From assembly GCA_902826605.1 (NCBI GenBank), contig CADEFM010000005.1, forward strand, positions 124,001 to 188,000: 64,000 nt of DNA, given 5' to 3'. Shown one piece after another: positions 27,392-35,205 of the stretch. A model generated the notes under the pieces. That model searched no databases. It was not told the DNA's origin and was given only the letters and a program-made list of their open reading frames with translations. A program made the position numbers and the translations under genes. Position 1 is the first letter of the stretch; the number at the start of each line of letters is the position of its first letter. This stretch comes from an uncultured Acidobacteriota bacterium. GTDB taxonomy: Bacteria; Acidobacteriota; Terriglobia; Bryobacterales; Bryobacteraceae.

Positions 27392-28579
27392 ATGGCGCTA
27401 GACACACTGAAGTTCATAATTGAAGACGAGCCCGCCCCTCGGACCCGCATTCGGGTATTGGGAGTGGGTGGCGGCGGATGCCACGCAGTGGCTCGTATGC
27501 TGCACGAGGGCATCGCTGGAGTGGAGTTTGCGGCTCTGAACACCGATGTGCAGTCTCTGGCGTCCTCGCCCGCGCCGAATAAGCTAGCCATCGGCGCGAA
27601 GATCACGAATGGCCTCGGCGCGGGCTCCGACCCCGCCGTCGGAAGGCAGGCCGCGCTCGAAGACACGGAAAGAATTATTGAACTCTTAGAAGGTGCGGAT
27701 ATGGTCTTCGTCGCCGCCGGCATGGGCGGAGGCACCGGCACTGGCGCCGCCCCCGTGGTGGCGTCTCTCGCGCGAGAACTGGGAGCGCTGACCGTTGCCG
27801 TGGTCACGAAGCCGTTCGCGTTTGAAGGTCCCAAGCGCCGCCAGCAAGCGGAGCAGGGTCTAGCGGAACTCACTGCCGTTGCCGATGCCGTGATCACTAT
27901 TCCTAACGATCAACTGCTGGGCCTGGTTCCGAAGGGCACCAGCTTCTTTGAGGCCTTCCGAGTGGCCGATGACGTATTGCGGCAAGCGGTGCAGGGAATT
28001 AGCGATATCATCACGACGCCGGGACTTATCAATCGCGATTTTTCCGATGTGCGCGCCATCATGACCGGTACGGGGTTCGCGATGATGGGCACGGCCACCG
28101 CTCGCGGAGAGAACGCCTGCGTGGCGGCAGCTGAACACGCAGTGCATTCGCCACTGATGGAATCCGGTGGCGTGCATGGTGCTCGCGGCGTATTGATCAA
28201 CATCACGGCGTCCAGCCAATTAAGCTTGCATGAGGTGAATGAAGCGTGCGAATTGATCCGCGATGCGTGCGGCAATCACGACGTGCAGATTAACTTCGGG
28301 GTTGTGCTGGATGAATCGATGGGCGATGAGGTAAAAGTGACTGTGATCGCTACGGGTTTCGTTCGCGAACCCGTTGCCGCCCTCCATGGTCTCAGCCAAG
28401 CCGCGGCGGTGCCTGTACAAGAGCCGGAACCGGATTACGAGGCAATGGAAGAAGTGGAAGAGGAACAACCCCTCACGATGGCAGCGATGGCCGGTTCCCC
28501 CTCGCCCTCGACGGAGCCGCTCTTTGAAGACCTGGACGTCCCCGCGATTCTGCGGCGCGAACGGCGTATGCTGCAATAG
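27392..28579 (+). CDS. ftsZ: Cell-division GTPase FtsZ
   Basis: Tubulin homologue forming the Z-ring. GVGGGGCHAVARM (about 24-36) is the first nucleotide loop; most FtsZ have Asn where H31 stands. The tubulin signature GGGTGTGAAPVV and the catalytic T7 loop (INRDFSDVRAIM, with the N-x-D-x-x-D pattern) are intact. An acidic linker (about 345-375) leads to the C-terminal peptide LDVPAILRR, which contacts FtsA and other partners. 395 residues. GGAG at 27379-27382 precedes the ATG. Last gene of the dcw cluster. Confidence 0.97.
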   Translation: MALDTLKFIIEDEPAPRTRIRVLGVGGGGCHAVARMLHEGIAGVEFAALNTDVQSLASSPAPNKLAIGAKITNGLGAGSDPAVGRQAALEDTERIIELLEGADMVFVAAGMGGGTGTGAAPVVASLARELGALTVAVVTKPFAFEGPKRRQQAEQGLAELTAVADAVITIPNDQLLGLVPKGTSFFEAFRVADDVLRQAVQGISDIITTPGLINRDFSDVRAIMTGTGFAMMGTATARGENACVAAAEHAVHSPLMESGGVHGARGVLINITASSQLSLHEVNEACELIRDACGNHDVQINFGVVLDESMGDEVKVTVIATGFVREPVAALHGLSQAAAVPVQEPEPDYEAMEEVEEEQPLTMAAMAGSPSPSTEPLFEDLDVPAILRRERRMLQ

Positions 28580-28598
28580 GCGGCTCACGGCCGCTTAT
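28580..28598 (+). terminator. Weak hairpin between ftsZ and the TIGR01777 gene
   Basis: GCGGC (28580-28584) and GCCGC (28590-28594) form a 5-bp stem directly after the ftsZ stop, followed by TTATAT. It could attenuate read-through into the next gene, but the stem is short and there is no T-run. Confidence 0.3.
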
Positions 28599-28600
28599 AT

Positions 28601-29476
28601 ATGACGACGGCCATCACCGGCGCGAATGGTTTTATCGGCCGGCGATTGGCATCACGTCTTCGCGCGGACGGGCAGACCATCCGTGCGATTTCACTGCGTG
28701 GTGAGCTAGAGCGAGATTCGTTCGCGGGCTGCGACGCCGTGGTGCATCTGGCAGGAGAGCCCGTCGCACAACGTTGGACCGATGCCGCGCGCCGACGCAT
28801 CACGGAGAGCCGTGTGAACGGGACGCGCGCCGTGGTGGCCGAAATTGCGCGAATGGAGCAACGGCCCGCCGTGCTGGTGAGCGCGTCCGCAGTAGGCTAT
28901 TACGGATCGCGTGGCGATGAGATCCTCACGGAAGATTCTCCGCCCGCCAATGATTTTCTGGGCGGAGTCGCTGTCGCCTGGGAGCGTGAAGCGCAGGAAG
29001 CGGCCGAGTTAGGTGTGCGCGTGGTAACACCACGTATCGGCGTAGTGCTGGGTTCGGACGGCGGCGCGCTGGCGCGCATGCTGCTGCCATTCAAGCTGGG
29101 AATCGGCGGTCGGCTCGGCAGAGGCCTTCAGTGGATGTCGTGGATTCACGCGGACGACCTGATCGCGCTGATCGTTTTCGCGCTGCTCTCGCCGCAGCTG
29201 AGCGGCGCAGTGAATGCTGTTGCGCCGCATCCGGTCACCAATGCCGAGTTCACGCGCGTGCTGGCGCGCGCGCTGCATCGTCCCGCGATCTTTCCCGTTC
29301 CGGGGTTCGCATTAAGACTACTATTCGGACAGATGGCGGAGATTCTATTGGGCGGCCAGCGCGTCTTCCCCGGTGCAGCGGAGCGAGCCGGATTTCAGTT
29401 CCGCTACTCCGAACTTGCGCCCGCGCTGGAGGAGGCATTGGGGTCCCACAATACTTCGGGAACGTCCAGTGCATGA
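28601..29476 (+). CDS. TIGR01777-family NAD(P)-dependent epimerase-like protein
   Basis: An extended short-chain dehydrogenase fold: ITGANGFIGRRLASRL (about 5-20) is the dinucleotide-binding loop, DAVVHLAGEPVAQRW follows, and the SASAVGYYG stretch carries the active-site Tyr without the standard YxxxK. WMSWIHADDLIALI and the C-terminal DUF1731-like region ([26 protein letters not shown]) place it in the YfcH/SulA-like group, whose substrate is unknown. Starts 21 bases after ftsZ. The last 73 bases overlap the convergent PduO gene. Confidence 0.85.
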   Translation: MTTAITGANGFIGRRLASRLRADGQTIRAISLRGELERDSFAGCDAVVHLAGEPVAQRWTDAARRRITESRVNGTRAVVAEIARMEQRPAVLVSASAVGYYGSRGDEILTEDSPPANDFLGGVAVAWEREAQEAAELGVRVVTPRIGVVLGSDGGALARMLLPFKLGIGGRLGRGLQWMSWIHADDLIALIVFALLSPQLSGAVNAVAPHPVTNAEFTRVLARALHRPAIFPVPGFALRLLFGQMAEILLGGQRVFPGAAERAGFQFRYSELAPALEEALGSHNTSGTSSA

Positions 29477-30030
29477 GCTGCCCAGCGGCTCCACACAAAT
29501 AACGCATCACTGAGTCGGTTCAGATATTGAATGGCCTCCGCCGGTATGGATTCCGTGCGCGCCAGCGTGATCAACAGCCGTTCCGCCCTACGGCAGACGG
29601 TGCGCGCCAAATGCAGCTCCGCGTTGACACGCGTGCCGCCGGGCAAGACAAAGCTTTTGAGCGGGGGAAGATTCGCATTCATCGCGTCGATCTCGCGCTC
29701 CAACTGCACGACCTCCGCGCCCGTGACGCGCGGCTGTTTGGGATGGACGTCCTGTGGCTCAGTGGCGAGGATCGATCCCAGATTGAAAATCTCATGCTGC
29801 ACGCGCAAGAGAATTGTGGCCAACGGCGCGAGGCGCAAGTGCTCATTGCACGATACCGATGCGAGCCCCACGCACGCATTCAATTCATCCACAGCGCCCG
29901 CCGATTGAATGCGCGGCGAGTCTTTGGAAACCCGTTGGCCGCCCACCAAGCCGGTTTCGCCCGCGTCCCCGCGGCGGGTGTAAATCCGGTTGAGAGCGAC
30001 GTGGGGATCGTGAAAGGGTTTATCGGCCAC
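29404..30030 (-). CDS. PduO-type ATP:cob(I)alamin adenosyltransferase
   Basis: Transfers the 5'-deoxyadenosyl group of ATP to cob(I)alamin, making adenosylcobalamin. [21 protein letters not shown] (about 16-35) is the ATP-binding N-terminus, [13 protein letters not shown] (about 45-57) follows, and the helical core contains [13 protein letters not shown] and [15 protein letters not shown]. 208 residues, the usual length. GTG start at 30030. Its 3' end overlaps the convergent TIGR01777 gene by 73 bases, which is longer than usual. Confidence 0.92.
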   Translation of the reverse strand: MADKPFHDPHVALNRIYTRRGDAGETGLVGGQRVSKDSPRIQSAGAVDELNACVGLASVSCNEHLRLAPLATILLRVQHEIFNLGSILATEPQDVHPKQPRVTGAEVVQLEREIDAMNANLPPLKSFVLPGGTRVNAELHLARTVCRRAERLLITLARTESIPAEAIQYLNRLSDALFVWSRWAAHALDVPEVLWDPNASSSAGASSE

Positions 30031-30045
30031 TCATCCATTGTGGAC

Positions 30046-30074
30046 GAGGGGGCGGTCCTCCGCACCGCCCCCTC
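30046..30074 (-). terminator. Strong GC hairpin between the globin and adenosyltransferase genes
   Basis: Perfect 11-bp inverted repeat GAGGGGGCGGT (30046-30056) / ACCGCCCCCTC (30064-30074) with a 7-base loop. It lies 12 bases after the globin stop and 16 bases before the adenosyltransferase start on the minus strand. Neither side has a T-run, so it may act as a U-less terminator, protect the globin mRNA 3' end, or hinder translation of the next gene. Confidence 0.5.
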
Positions 30075-30086
30075 CTGCACCCCGAT

Positions 30087-30539
30087 TTACGGCTTCTCGA
30101 CAATATCCGCCTTCATCGGCCCCAGGGCGCCCAGAAGCTCGCCCTTTTCCTTGTCTCCCACTTTGAATTGGTCCAGCGCGCCAACCAGATCTTCCACTAG
30201 TGCGGTGAACTGCGCCGAAGTGATGCCCATTCCCTTATGCGCGGTCTTCATATCCGCACCCGTGTACTTGCAGGGACCGCCGCTCGCCTGGCAGATCTGG
30301 TCGACTAACTTCACCTTGAACATCGCCAAGCGCTGCGGATTCGCGGCCGCAGCGAAGAAGCTGTTGATTCTGGTGTCGGCGGCCACGCGGCTTACGAACT
30401 CGTCAACCACCGCGCTGATCGCAGTCTTGCCGCCCAGCCGGTCATACAGGCTCCTATTTTGGGCCTGCGCCAACGGCACAACGGCGAGTGTGAACGCCAG
30501 CGCCGCATAGGAAGTCCAGTATTGGAAAGCTTTCGTCAT
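30087..30539 (-). CDS. Exported group I truncated haemoglobin
   Basis: A 150-residue protein: a signal peptide (residues 1-27, [11 protein letters not shown]) followed by a 2-on-2 globin. [20 protein letters not shown] is the group I N-terminus, the glycine-containing [20 protein letters not shown] segment follows, and the His of [10 protein letters not shown] is the expected proximal haem ligand. Such proteins bind O2 or NO; the signal peptide predicts a periplasmic site. Start ATG 30539 is placed at the signal peptide, with GGAGGAG 12 bases upstream. Divergent from the acyl-CoA dehydrogenase gene. Confidence 0.88.
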   Translation of the reverse strand: MTKAFQYWTSYAALAFTLAVVPLAQAQNRSLYDRLGGKTAISAVVDEFVSRVAADTRINSFFAAAANPQRLAMFKVKLVDQICQASGGPCKYTGADMKTAHKGMGITSAQFTALVEDLVGALDQFKVGDKEKGELLGALGPMKADIVEKP

Positions 30540-30615
30540 CGGGATTCGTATCTCCTCCGTCCTCATATACGGAGGCCGCGGGCGGATTGGATTGCGAAAC
30601 CAGTAAAATACAACC

Positions 30616-31785
30616 GTGGCCCGATTTCCAGGCGTCGATTTTCTTTTGATTGAATCGCAGCTCAGCGCAGAGGAGCGGATGGTGCGCGAGGCTGCGCGCC
30701 GTTTCGTGGACGAACGGGTCCTCCCATTGATTCGCGATTGCTTTCGCGATGCGCGATTTCCTAAGGAATTGGTTCCGGAAATGGGCAAGCTCGGGTTCTT
30801 TGGCGCGAACCTGGAGGGCTACGGATGCGCCGGGATGAACAATGTGGAATACGGGCTCGTCATGCAAGAGTTGGAGCGTGGCGATTCGGGCCTCCGCAGT
30901 TTCGTTAGCGTGCAGGGTGCGCTGGTGATGTATCCCATTCTCACCTACGGCAGCGAGGAACAGAAGCAACGCTGGCTGCCGCGCTTGCAGTCGGGCGAAG
31001 CCATCGGGTGTTTTGGACTCACCGAGCCCGGCTTCGGATCGAATCCCGCGGGCATGCTCACGCGCGCGCGCCGCGATGGCGATGATTGGGTGCTGAATGG
31101 CGAGAAGACGTGGATCACGAATAGCAGCGTTGCGGATGTCGCCTTGGTATGGGCGAGGACCGAGGATGGAATTCGCGGTTTCCTGGTGGAAAGAGGCACT
31201 CCGGGCCTGACCGCGCCGGAAATTCACGGCAAGCTGTCGATGCGGGCGTCCGTGACGGGGAGCCTGGCGTTGTCGGACTGCCGCGTTCCGAACAGCGCGA
31301 TGCTGCCGGGGGCTGCGGGGCTGAAGGCGCCGCTGTCATGTCTCACGCAAGCGCGCTATGGAATCGGCTGGGGCGTGCTGGGCGCGGCCATGGATTGTTA
31401 CGAGACGGCGCGTTCTTACACCACACTCCGCAAACAGTTCGACGGCCGGCCCATCGCATCGCACCAACTGGTGCAGGAAAAGCTGGCGAACATGATCACG
31501 GAGATCACGAAAGCACAACTTCTGGCGCTGCACGTAGGCAGGCTGAAGGACCAAGGCAAGGCGGAGGCGCCACATATTTCCATGCTGAAGCGCAACAACG
31601 CGGCCATCGCGCTCGATTGCGCCCGCACGGCGCGCGATTTAATGGGCGCCAACGGCATCATGGATGAATATCCAGTCATGCGGCACATGTGCAATCTGGA
31701 AACGGTGAAGACGTATGAGGGCACCGATCATATTCATGCGTTGGTGATTGGGGAGCGCGTGACGGGAATCGCGGCTTATAAGTAG
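30616..31785 (+). CDS. Acyl-CoA dehydrogenase, glutaryl-CoA dehydrogenase-like
   Basis: FAD flavoprotein of about 389 residues. Matches the GcdH pattern: YGLVMQELERGDSGLRSFVSVQ (split around residues 75-96), CFGLTEPGFGSNPAGM, WITNSSVADVALVWAR, RYGIGWGVLGAAMDCYETARSY, RKQFDGRPIASHQLVQ, and the catalytic Glu in VKTYEGTDHIHAL near the C-terminus. It likely oxidises and decarboxylates glutaryl-CoA to crotonyl-CoA in lysine or aromatic breakdown, though another short acyl-CoA is possible. GTG start at 30616. No pathway partners are adjacent. Confidence 0.9.
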   Translation: MARFPGVDFLLIESQLSAEERMVREAARRFVDERVLPLIRDCFRDARFPKELVPEMGKLGFFGANLEGYGCAGMNNVEYGLVMQELERGDSGLRSFVSVQGALVMYPILTYGSEEQKQRWLPRLQSGEAIGCFGLTEPGFGSNPAGMLTRARRDGDDWVLNGEKTWITNSSVADVALVWARTEDGIRGFLVERGTPGLTAPEIHGKLSMRASVTGSLALSDCRVPNSAMLPGAAGLKAPLSCLTQARYGIGWGVLGAAMDCYETARSYTTLRKQFDGRPIASHQLVQEKLANMITEITKAQLLALHVGRLKDQGKAEAPHISMLKRNNAAIALDCARTARDLMGANGIMDEYPVMRHMCNLETVKTYEGTDHIHALVIGERVTGIAAYK

Positions 31786-32123
31786 CACGCTAGAAACACT
31801 GCGGGCGTGGCGGGCGGCTGGGGCTTCGCCGCTCTTTCTGAGCAGCGCACAACGCAGCGAAGGTGCGCGCTGTGCGCTGATCGCCGCGCGTATCCCAACC
31901 GCCGGTAAGGTTTGAGTAAAATCTCATGGGGGTCGAAGAACCGCTGGATGGCGACCCCGACTTTTTCCCGCTTCGATGCACCCCTCCCACCACCATGCAA
32001 CGCTTGCTGGCCAGCAAAAAAGAAGCCGCGATGAGGCGGTTCTTTCTGCTTACAGATTAGCAGGCAGCGGCAAGGGACCCCGGACAAGTATTGATTTGAA
32101 GGCGCGAATATAGTGTGACCGGA
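31786..32123. other. 338-base intergenic region between convergent genes
   Basis: No credible coding sequence was found; the short frames here are Pro/Arg-rich and have no ribosome binding site. The only visible element is the hairpin at 32015-32046. The region separates the ends of the acyl-CoA dehydrogenase and kinase genes. Confidence 0.5.
32015..32046. terminator. Bidirectional terminator-like hairpin
   Basis: AGAAGCCGC (32021-32029) pairs with GCGGTTCT (32035-32042) with one bulged G and a short loop. It is flanked by AAAAAA on the left and TTCTTTCT on the right, so it could end transcription of both convergent genes. Confidence 0.45.
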
Positions 32124-34655
32124 TCACTTCACGGGCAAATTCACGCGGCGCAGCAGGTCGCTGAAGCGCGGATCTTTGCGGAGCGGGTCGAATAGCGGAT
32201 CCACGCTCAGGAAGACGAACGATGACGAGCGGTCTTCATACGCTTTTTGCAGCCATTGGAAGGCCTGGTTGCTGTCTCCCAGGGCTCCATGGATCACCGC
32301 GAACCAAGTGGGTTGCACGTAGGTCACCTGGGCGCGCTCCGTCAATTGATCCAGGATCTTCTTGGCCTCCGCGGGTTGCTTGGAAACGGCATAGGCGTAG
32401 CCGACGGCCGCCAATTCGTTGCTGTCTCCATCCGACAGAGCGAGCGCCTTATTAAAATGCTCCAGCGCCGCCGGATATTGGTTTTGCTGAAGGGCGGCGC
32501 GGCCAAGAAAAACCTGGGCGGGCACGAATAGCGCGTCCAGTGCCAGCACGCGCTCGCATTCGGCCGCCGACTCCGTGAATTGCCGCGCGTAGTATAAACG
32601 TGTGCAGGAGGCAAGGTTGGTGACGGGAGAACGCGGGTCCAGTTCACGGGCGCGGAGGGTCTCTTTCTCGGCTTCACCAAAACGTCCCATGGCAGTCAGA
32701 TACTCGCTGTACCAGGAATGCGTAGTCGGGTATGAGGAGTTCAATTCTAAAGCGCTCTTGAATTCGCTTTCAGCGCCAGAAAACTCCCAGTCGTGAAATT
32801 TGGCCCAGGCGAGCGAAGTATGAGCCTCGGCGAGCGCCGGATCCAGTTCCAGGGCCTTGGCTGCCGCGCTTTTCACCTTGGGCATGACCTCGCGGCCCGG
32901 CAGCACGTTCAGATCGGCGATCAGCGCGTACGCATCGGCTTGGCCCGCGTAGGCTAATGCGTAGCGAGGGTCTTTTTCCACTGCTTGCGCGAAGAAATCA
33001 ATGCTCTGCTGCAGCTCGCCCAGGGTCCGCTTATTCCAATGGAAGCGGCCTTGCAGGTATAACTGATACGCTGCCGAGTCCATGGGTGCACTGCGAGCCA
33101 AACGCTTCCGATCCTCTCCGGAAAGCTTTGAAAGCAGCTTTTCCGAGATTTCCCGCGAGATTTGTTCTTGAATGAGCTGAAGATCGGAGACGTTGGGGCT
33201 GTACTGGCTGCCCCAGATCTGGCGGTTGTTGCGCACATCGATCAATTCAGCGTTGATCACGAATGCGCCGCCGCGCTGCACAAGCCGGCCCGTGAGCAGC
33301 GCCTTAACGTCGAGTTCCTTTGCGGCGCGCTGGAGGTCCGTGTTCTTGCCCCTGTATTGCGTGACGGAACTGAAGGAGCGAACGGAAAGCGCCGGCAACT
33401 GCGCGACGTCATTGATAATGCTTTCGGCCAGGCCGTCGCTCAGGTAATCGATCTTGGCATCGCCGCTGTCATTGACAAAGGGTAAGACGGCCAGCGAATT
33501 CAGAGGCTGCTCGCGCACCATCATGTAATAGGCCAGACCTGCAGCGGCGAGGATGGCAACGGCGACGCCGGCGACAATAGGCAAAAGGTCGCGTTTGGCG
33601 GGTGGGGCGGCTGTTATTTCCGCCGTAGCAGAGGCGGGCGCGGCGACCGGAAGGCCTCCGGGGATGCCCTGGATCGTGATCGCCGATTGAGACAGAGGAG
33701 GACCAAGAGGCTGCGCCATGGTCTGCATGTCCGGCTGTGAACCCGAAGGTGGCTGCGTGCTGGGCAGCGACGACTGGCTGAATTCGATTTCACGCTGTAG
33801 CCGCCGCAGGTCGGCGCGCAAATCCGCCGCGCTCTGATAGCGCATGTCGCGATTCTTTTCGAGCGCTTTGAGCGCGATGCGCTCAAGTTCGGCCGGCAAG
33901 CCGGGCCGTACCTGGGAGAAAGGCTGGGGAGCTTGATGCAGGATTGCAGCGTAGGTGAGCGCCAGCGTCGACCCCCGGAATGGCGAGACGCCGGTCGCTG
34001 TTTCGTAAAGTACTACGCCCAGGGAGAACAGATCCGTGCGGCTATCCAGTTCCTCGCCGCGCGCCTGTTCAGGAGACATATATGCGGGTGTGCCCAGAGC
34101 CGTTCCCGGATTGGTCACCGCTTCGATCGACCGGGTCGGCGCCTCGCTCGGATCGCTGCCCGAGGATTCGATCCCGCCGGCGTCCGCCATCACTTTGGCC
34201 AGACCGAAATCCATCACTTTGACGTGGCCCTGTTTGGTGACGCAGATATTGGCCGGCTTGACGTCCCGATGGATAATGTGGCTTGCGTGAGCGGCGTCCA
34301 GGGCATTGGCGGATTGCACCGCGATGTCCAGCACTTCCGTAAGCGTCAGGGGGCGTTCATCCATCCGATCCCGGAGGTTTCCGCCCTTGACATACTCCAT
34401 AACAATGAAGATCTGCCCATCCGTGGTTCCGATGTCGTGAAGCGTGCAGATGTTGGGATGATTCAGTTGCGAGATGGCGCGAGCTTCCCGCTGGAAGCGC
34501 TCGACCGCCGCACGATTTCCGGCCAGATCTTCCGGCAGAAATTTGAGAGCTACGCTGCGGCCCAGGCGCGTATCCTCCGCCTGGTAGACCACGCCCATGC
34601 CGCCCTTCCCGATTGCGGACACAATACGGTAGTGAGATATTGTTTTACCGATCAT
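32124..34655 (-). CDS. Transmembrane Ser/Thr protein kinase with TolB/FlgO-like and TPR domains
   Basis: 843 residues. Kinase domain 9-290: GKGGMGVV loop, ATP-binding K38, catalytic HRDVKPAN (D131, N136), DFG at 149-151, and the activation segment GTPAYMSPEQARG. A Pro/Gln-rich linker leads to one membrane helix (357-379). After it comes a periplasmic FlgO/TolB N-like domain (SLAVLPFVNDSGD, YLSDGLAESIINDVAQLP, GRLVQRGGAFVINAELIDV) and then about six TPRs to the end. This layout suits a receptor kinase whose outer part binds proteins or ligands. Alone in its transcription unit, downstream of the porin gene. Confidence 0.93.
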   Translation of the reverse strand: MIGKTISHYRIVSAIGKGGMGVVYQAEDTRLGRSVALKFLPEDLAGNRAAVERFQREARAISQLNHPNICTLHDIGTTDGQIFIVMEYVKGGNLRDRMDERPLTLTEVLDIAVQSANALDAAHASHIIHRDVKPANICVTKQGHVKVMDFGLAKVMADAGGIESSGSDPSEAPTRSIEAVTNPGTALGTPAYMSPEQARGEELDSRTDLFSLGVVLYETATGVSPFRGSTLALTYAAILHQAPQPFSQVRPGLPAELERIALKALEKNRDMRYQSAADLRADLRRLQREIEFSQSSLPSTQPPSGSQPDMQTMAQPLGPPLSQSAITIQGIPGGLPVAAPASATAEITAAPPAKRDLLPIVAGVAVAILAAAGLAYYMMVREQPLNSLAVLPFVNDSGDAKIDYLSDGLAESIINDVAQLPALSVRSFSSVTQYRGKNTDLQRAAKELDVKALLTGRLVQRGGAFVINAELIDVRNNRQIWGSQYSPNVSDLQLIQEQISREISEKLLSKLSGEDRKRLARSAPMDSAAYQLYLQGRFHWNKRTLGELQQSIDFFAQAVEKDPRYALAYAGQADAYALIADLNVLPGREVMPKVKSAAAKALELDPALAEAHTSLAWAKFHDWEFSGAESEFKSALELNSSYPTTHSWYSEYLTAMGRFGEAEKETLRARELDPRSPVTNLASCTRLYYARQFTESAAECERVLALDALFVPAQVFLGRAALQQNQYPAALEHFNKALALSDGDSNELAAVGYAYAVSKQPAEAKKILDQLTERAQVTYVQPTWFAVIHGALGDSNQAFQWLQKAYEDRSSSFVFLSVDPLFDPLRKDPRFSDLLRRVNLPVK

Positions 34656-34709
34656 GACAGCCGCGCGACCCTACTTTAGTATTTAGGTTACAGTATAGCG
34701 TTGGCCCGC

Positions 34710-35198
34710 TCATCGCAACGGGTATCCTTTGTCGCCCGGCAGAAGGCCGTTGATCTTTAGCACCTTGAGGCCCGCCGGAATCTGGGACGCGTCCATGTAC
34801 GCAATGGCTCCCGGGATGGAGAGCGCCAATTGGGCGGCCATTTCATTGGAGGATACGGTGCGCGGTCCACTTGTGGCGTCCGCGCGAAAGACCTTAGCGA
34901 TCCAATATTGCTGGAATTGCGCTTCCGACATCAGGTAGATATTTTTCAGCATTACTTCACGTTCGTGCGCGCCGGGAGCCTGGGCCAGCAGCGTCACGCG
35001 GAGGTTGGAATTCCAGAACTGGCGGTTGCCGAGCATCAATGCGCGCAGTTCATTCACAGTGAGGTTGGTGGCCGGGACGTCGGGACGAACGACGACGGCG
35101 ATATTATTCTGCGCGGATGCCGGCGCCGCAAACGCCAGCAGCGACAGGGCGGCGGTGAGAAGCAAGCGGTTCAATTGGGGAAATTGGAAGGTGTGCAT
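34710..35198 (-). CDS. Periplasmic phosphate-binding-like (PstS-type) protein
   Basis: A 162-residue exported protein: signal peptide 1-29 (LLLTAALSLLAFAAPASAQ), then a type 2 periplasmic-binding fold of about 130 residues. VVVRPDVPATNLTVNELRALMLG resembles the truncated PstS-like proteins found across proteobacteria and acidobacteria; SIPGAIAYMDASQIPAGLKVLKING is the typical end. It lacks the second half of a full PstS (about 320 residues), so a role in phosphate uptake is uncertain. ATG 35198 follows AGGGGAA. Seven bases downstream of the porin gene in one operon. Confidence 0.8.
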   Translation of the reverse strand: MHTFQFPQLNRLLLTAALSLLAFAAPASAQNNIAVVVRPDVPATNLTVNELRALMLGNRQFWNSNLRVTLLAQAPGAHEREVMLKNIYLMSEAQFQQYWIAKVFRADATSGPRTVSSNEMAAQLALSIPGAIAYMDASQIPAGLKVLKINGLLPGDKGYPLR

Positions 35199-35205
35199 GG
35201 TTCCC

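Noticed and set aside
31776..32087. Possible small gene on the minus strand downstream of the acyl-CoA dehydrogenase
   Set aside because: Composition like noncoding GC-rich DNA and it covers a terminator-like hairpin.
33933..34679. Plus-strand frame opposite the kinase domain (248 codons)
   Set aside because: Antisense shadow of a high-GC gene; the kinase motifs lie on the minus strand.
34692..34718. Promoter for the kinase gene (TTGCGA and TATACT)
   Set aside because: The spacing is only 15 bases and it overlaps the end of the PstS-like gene; too weak to list.
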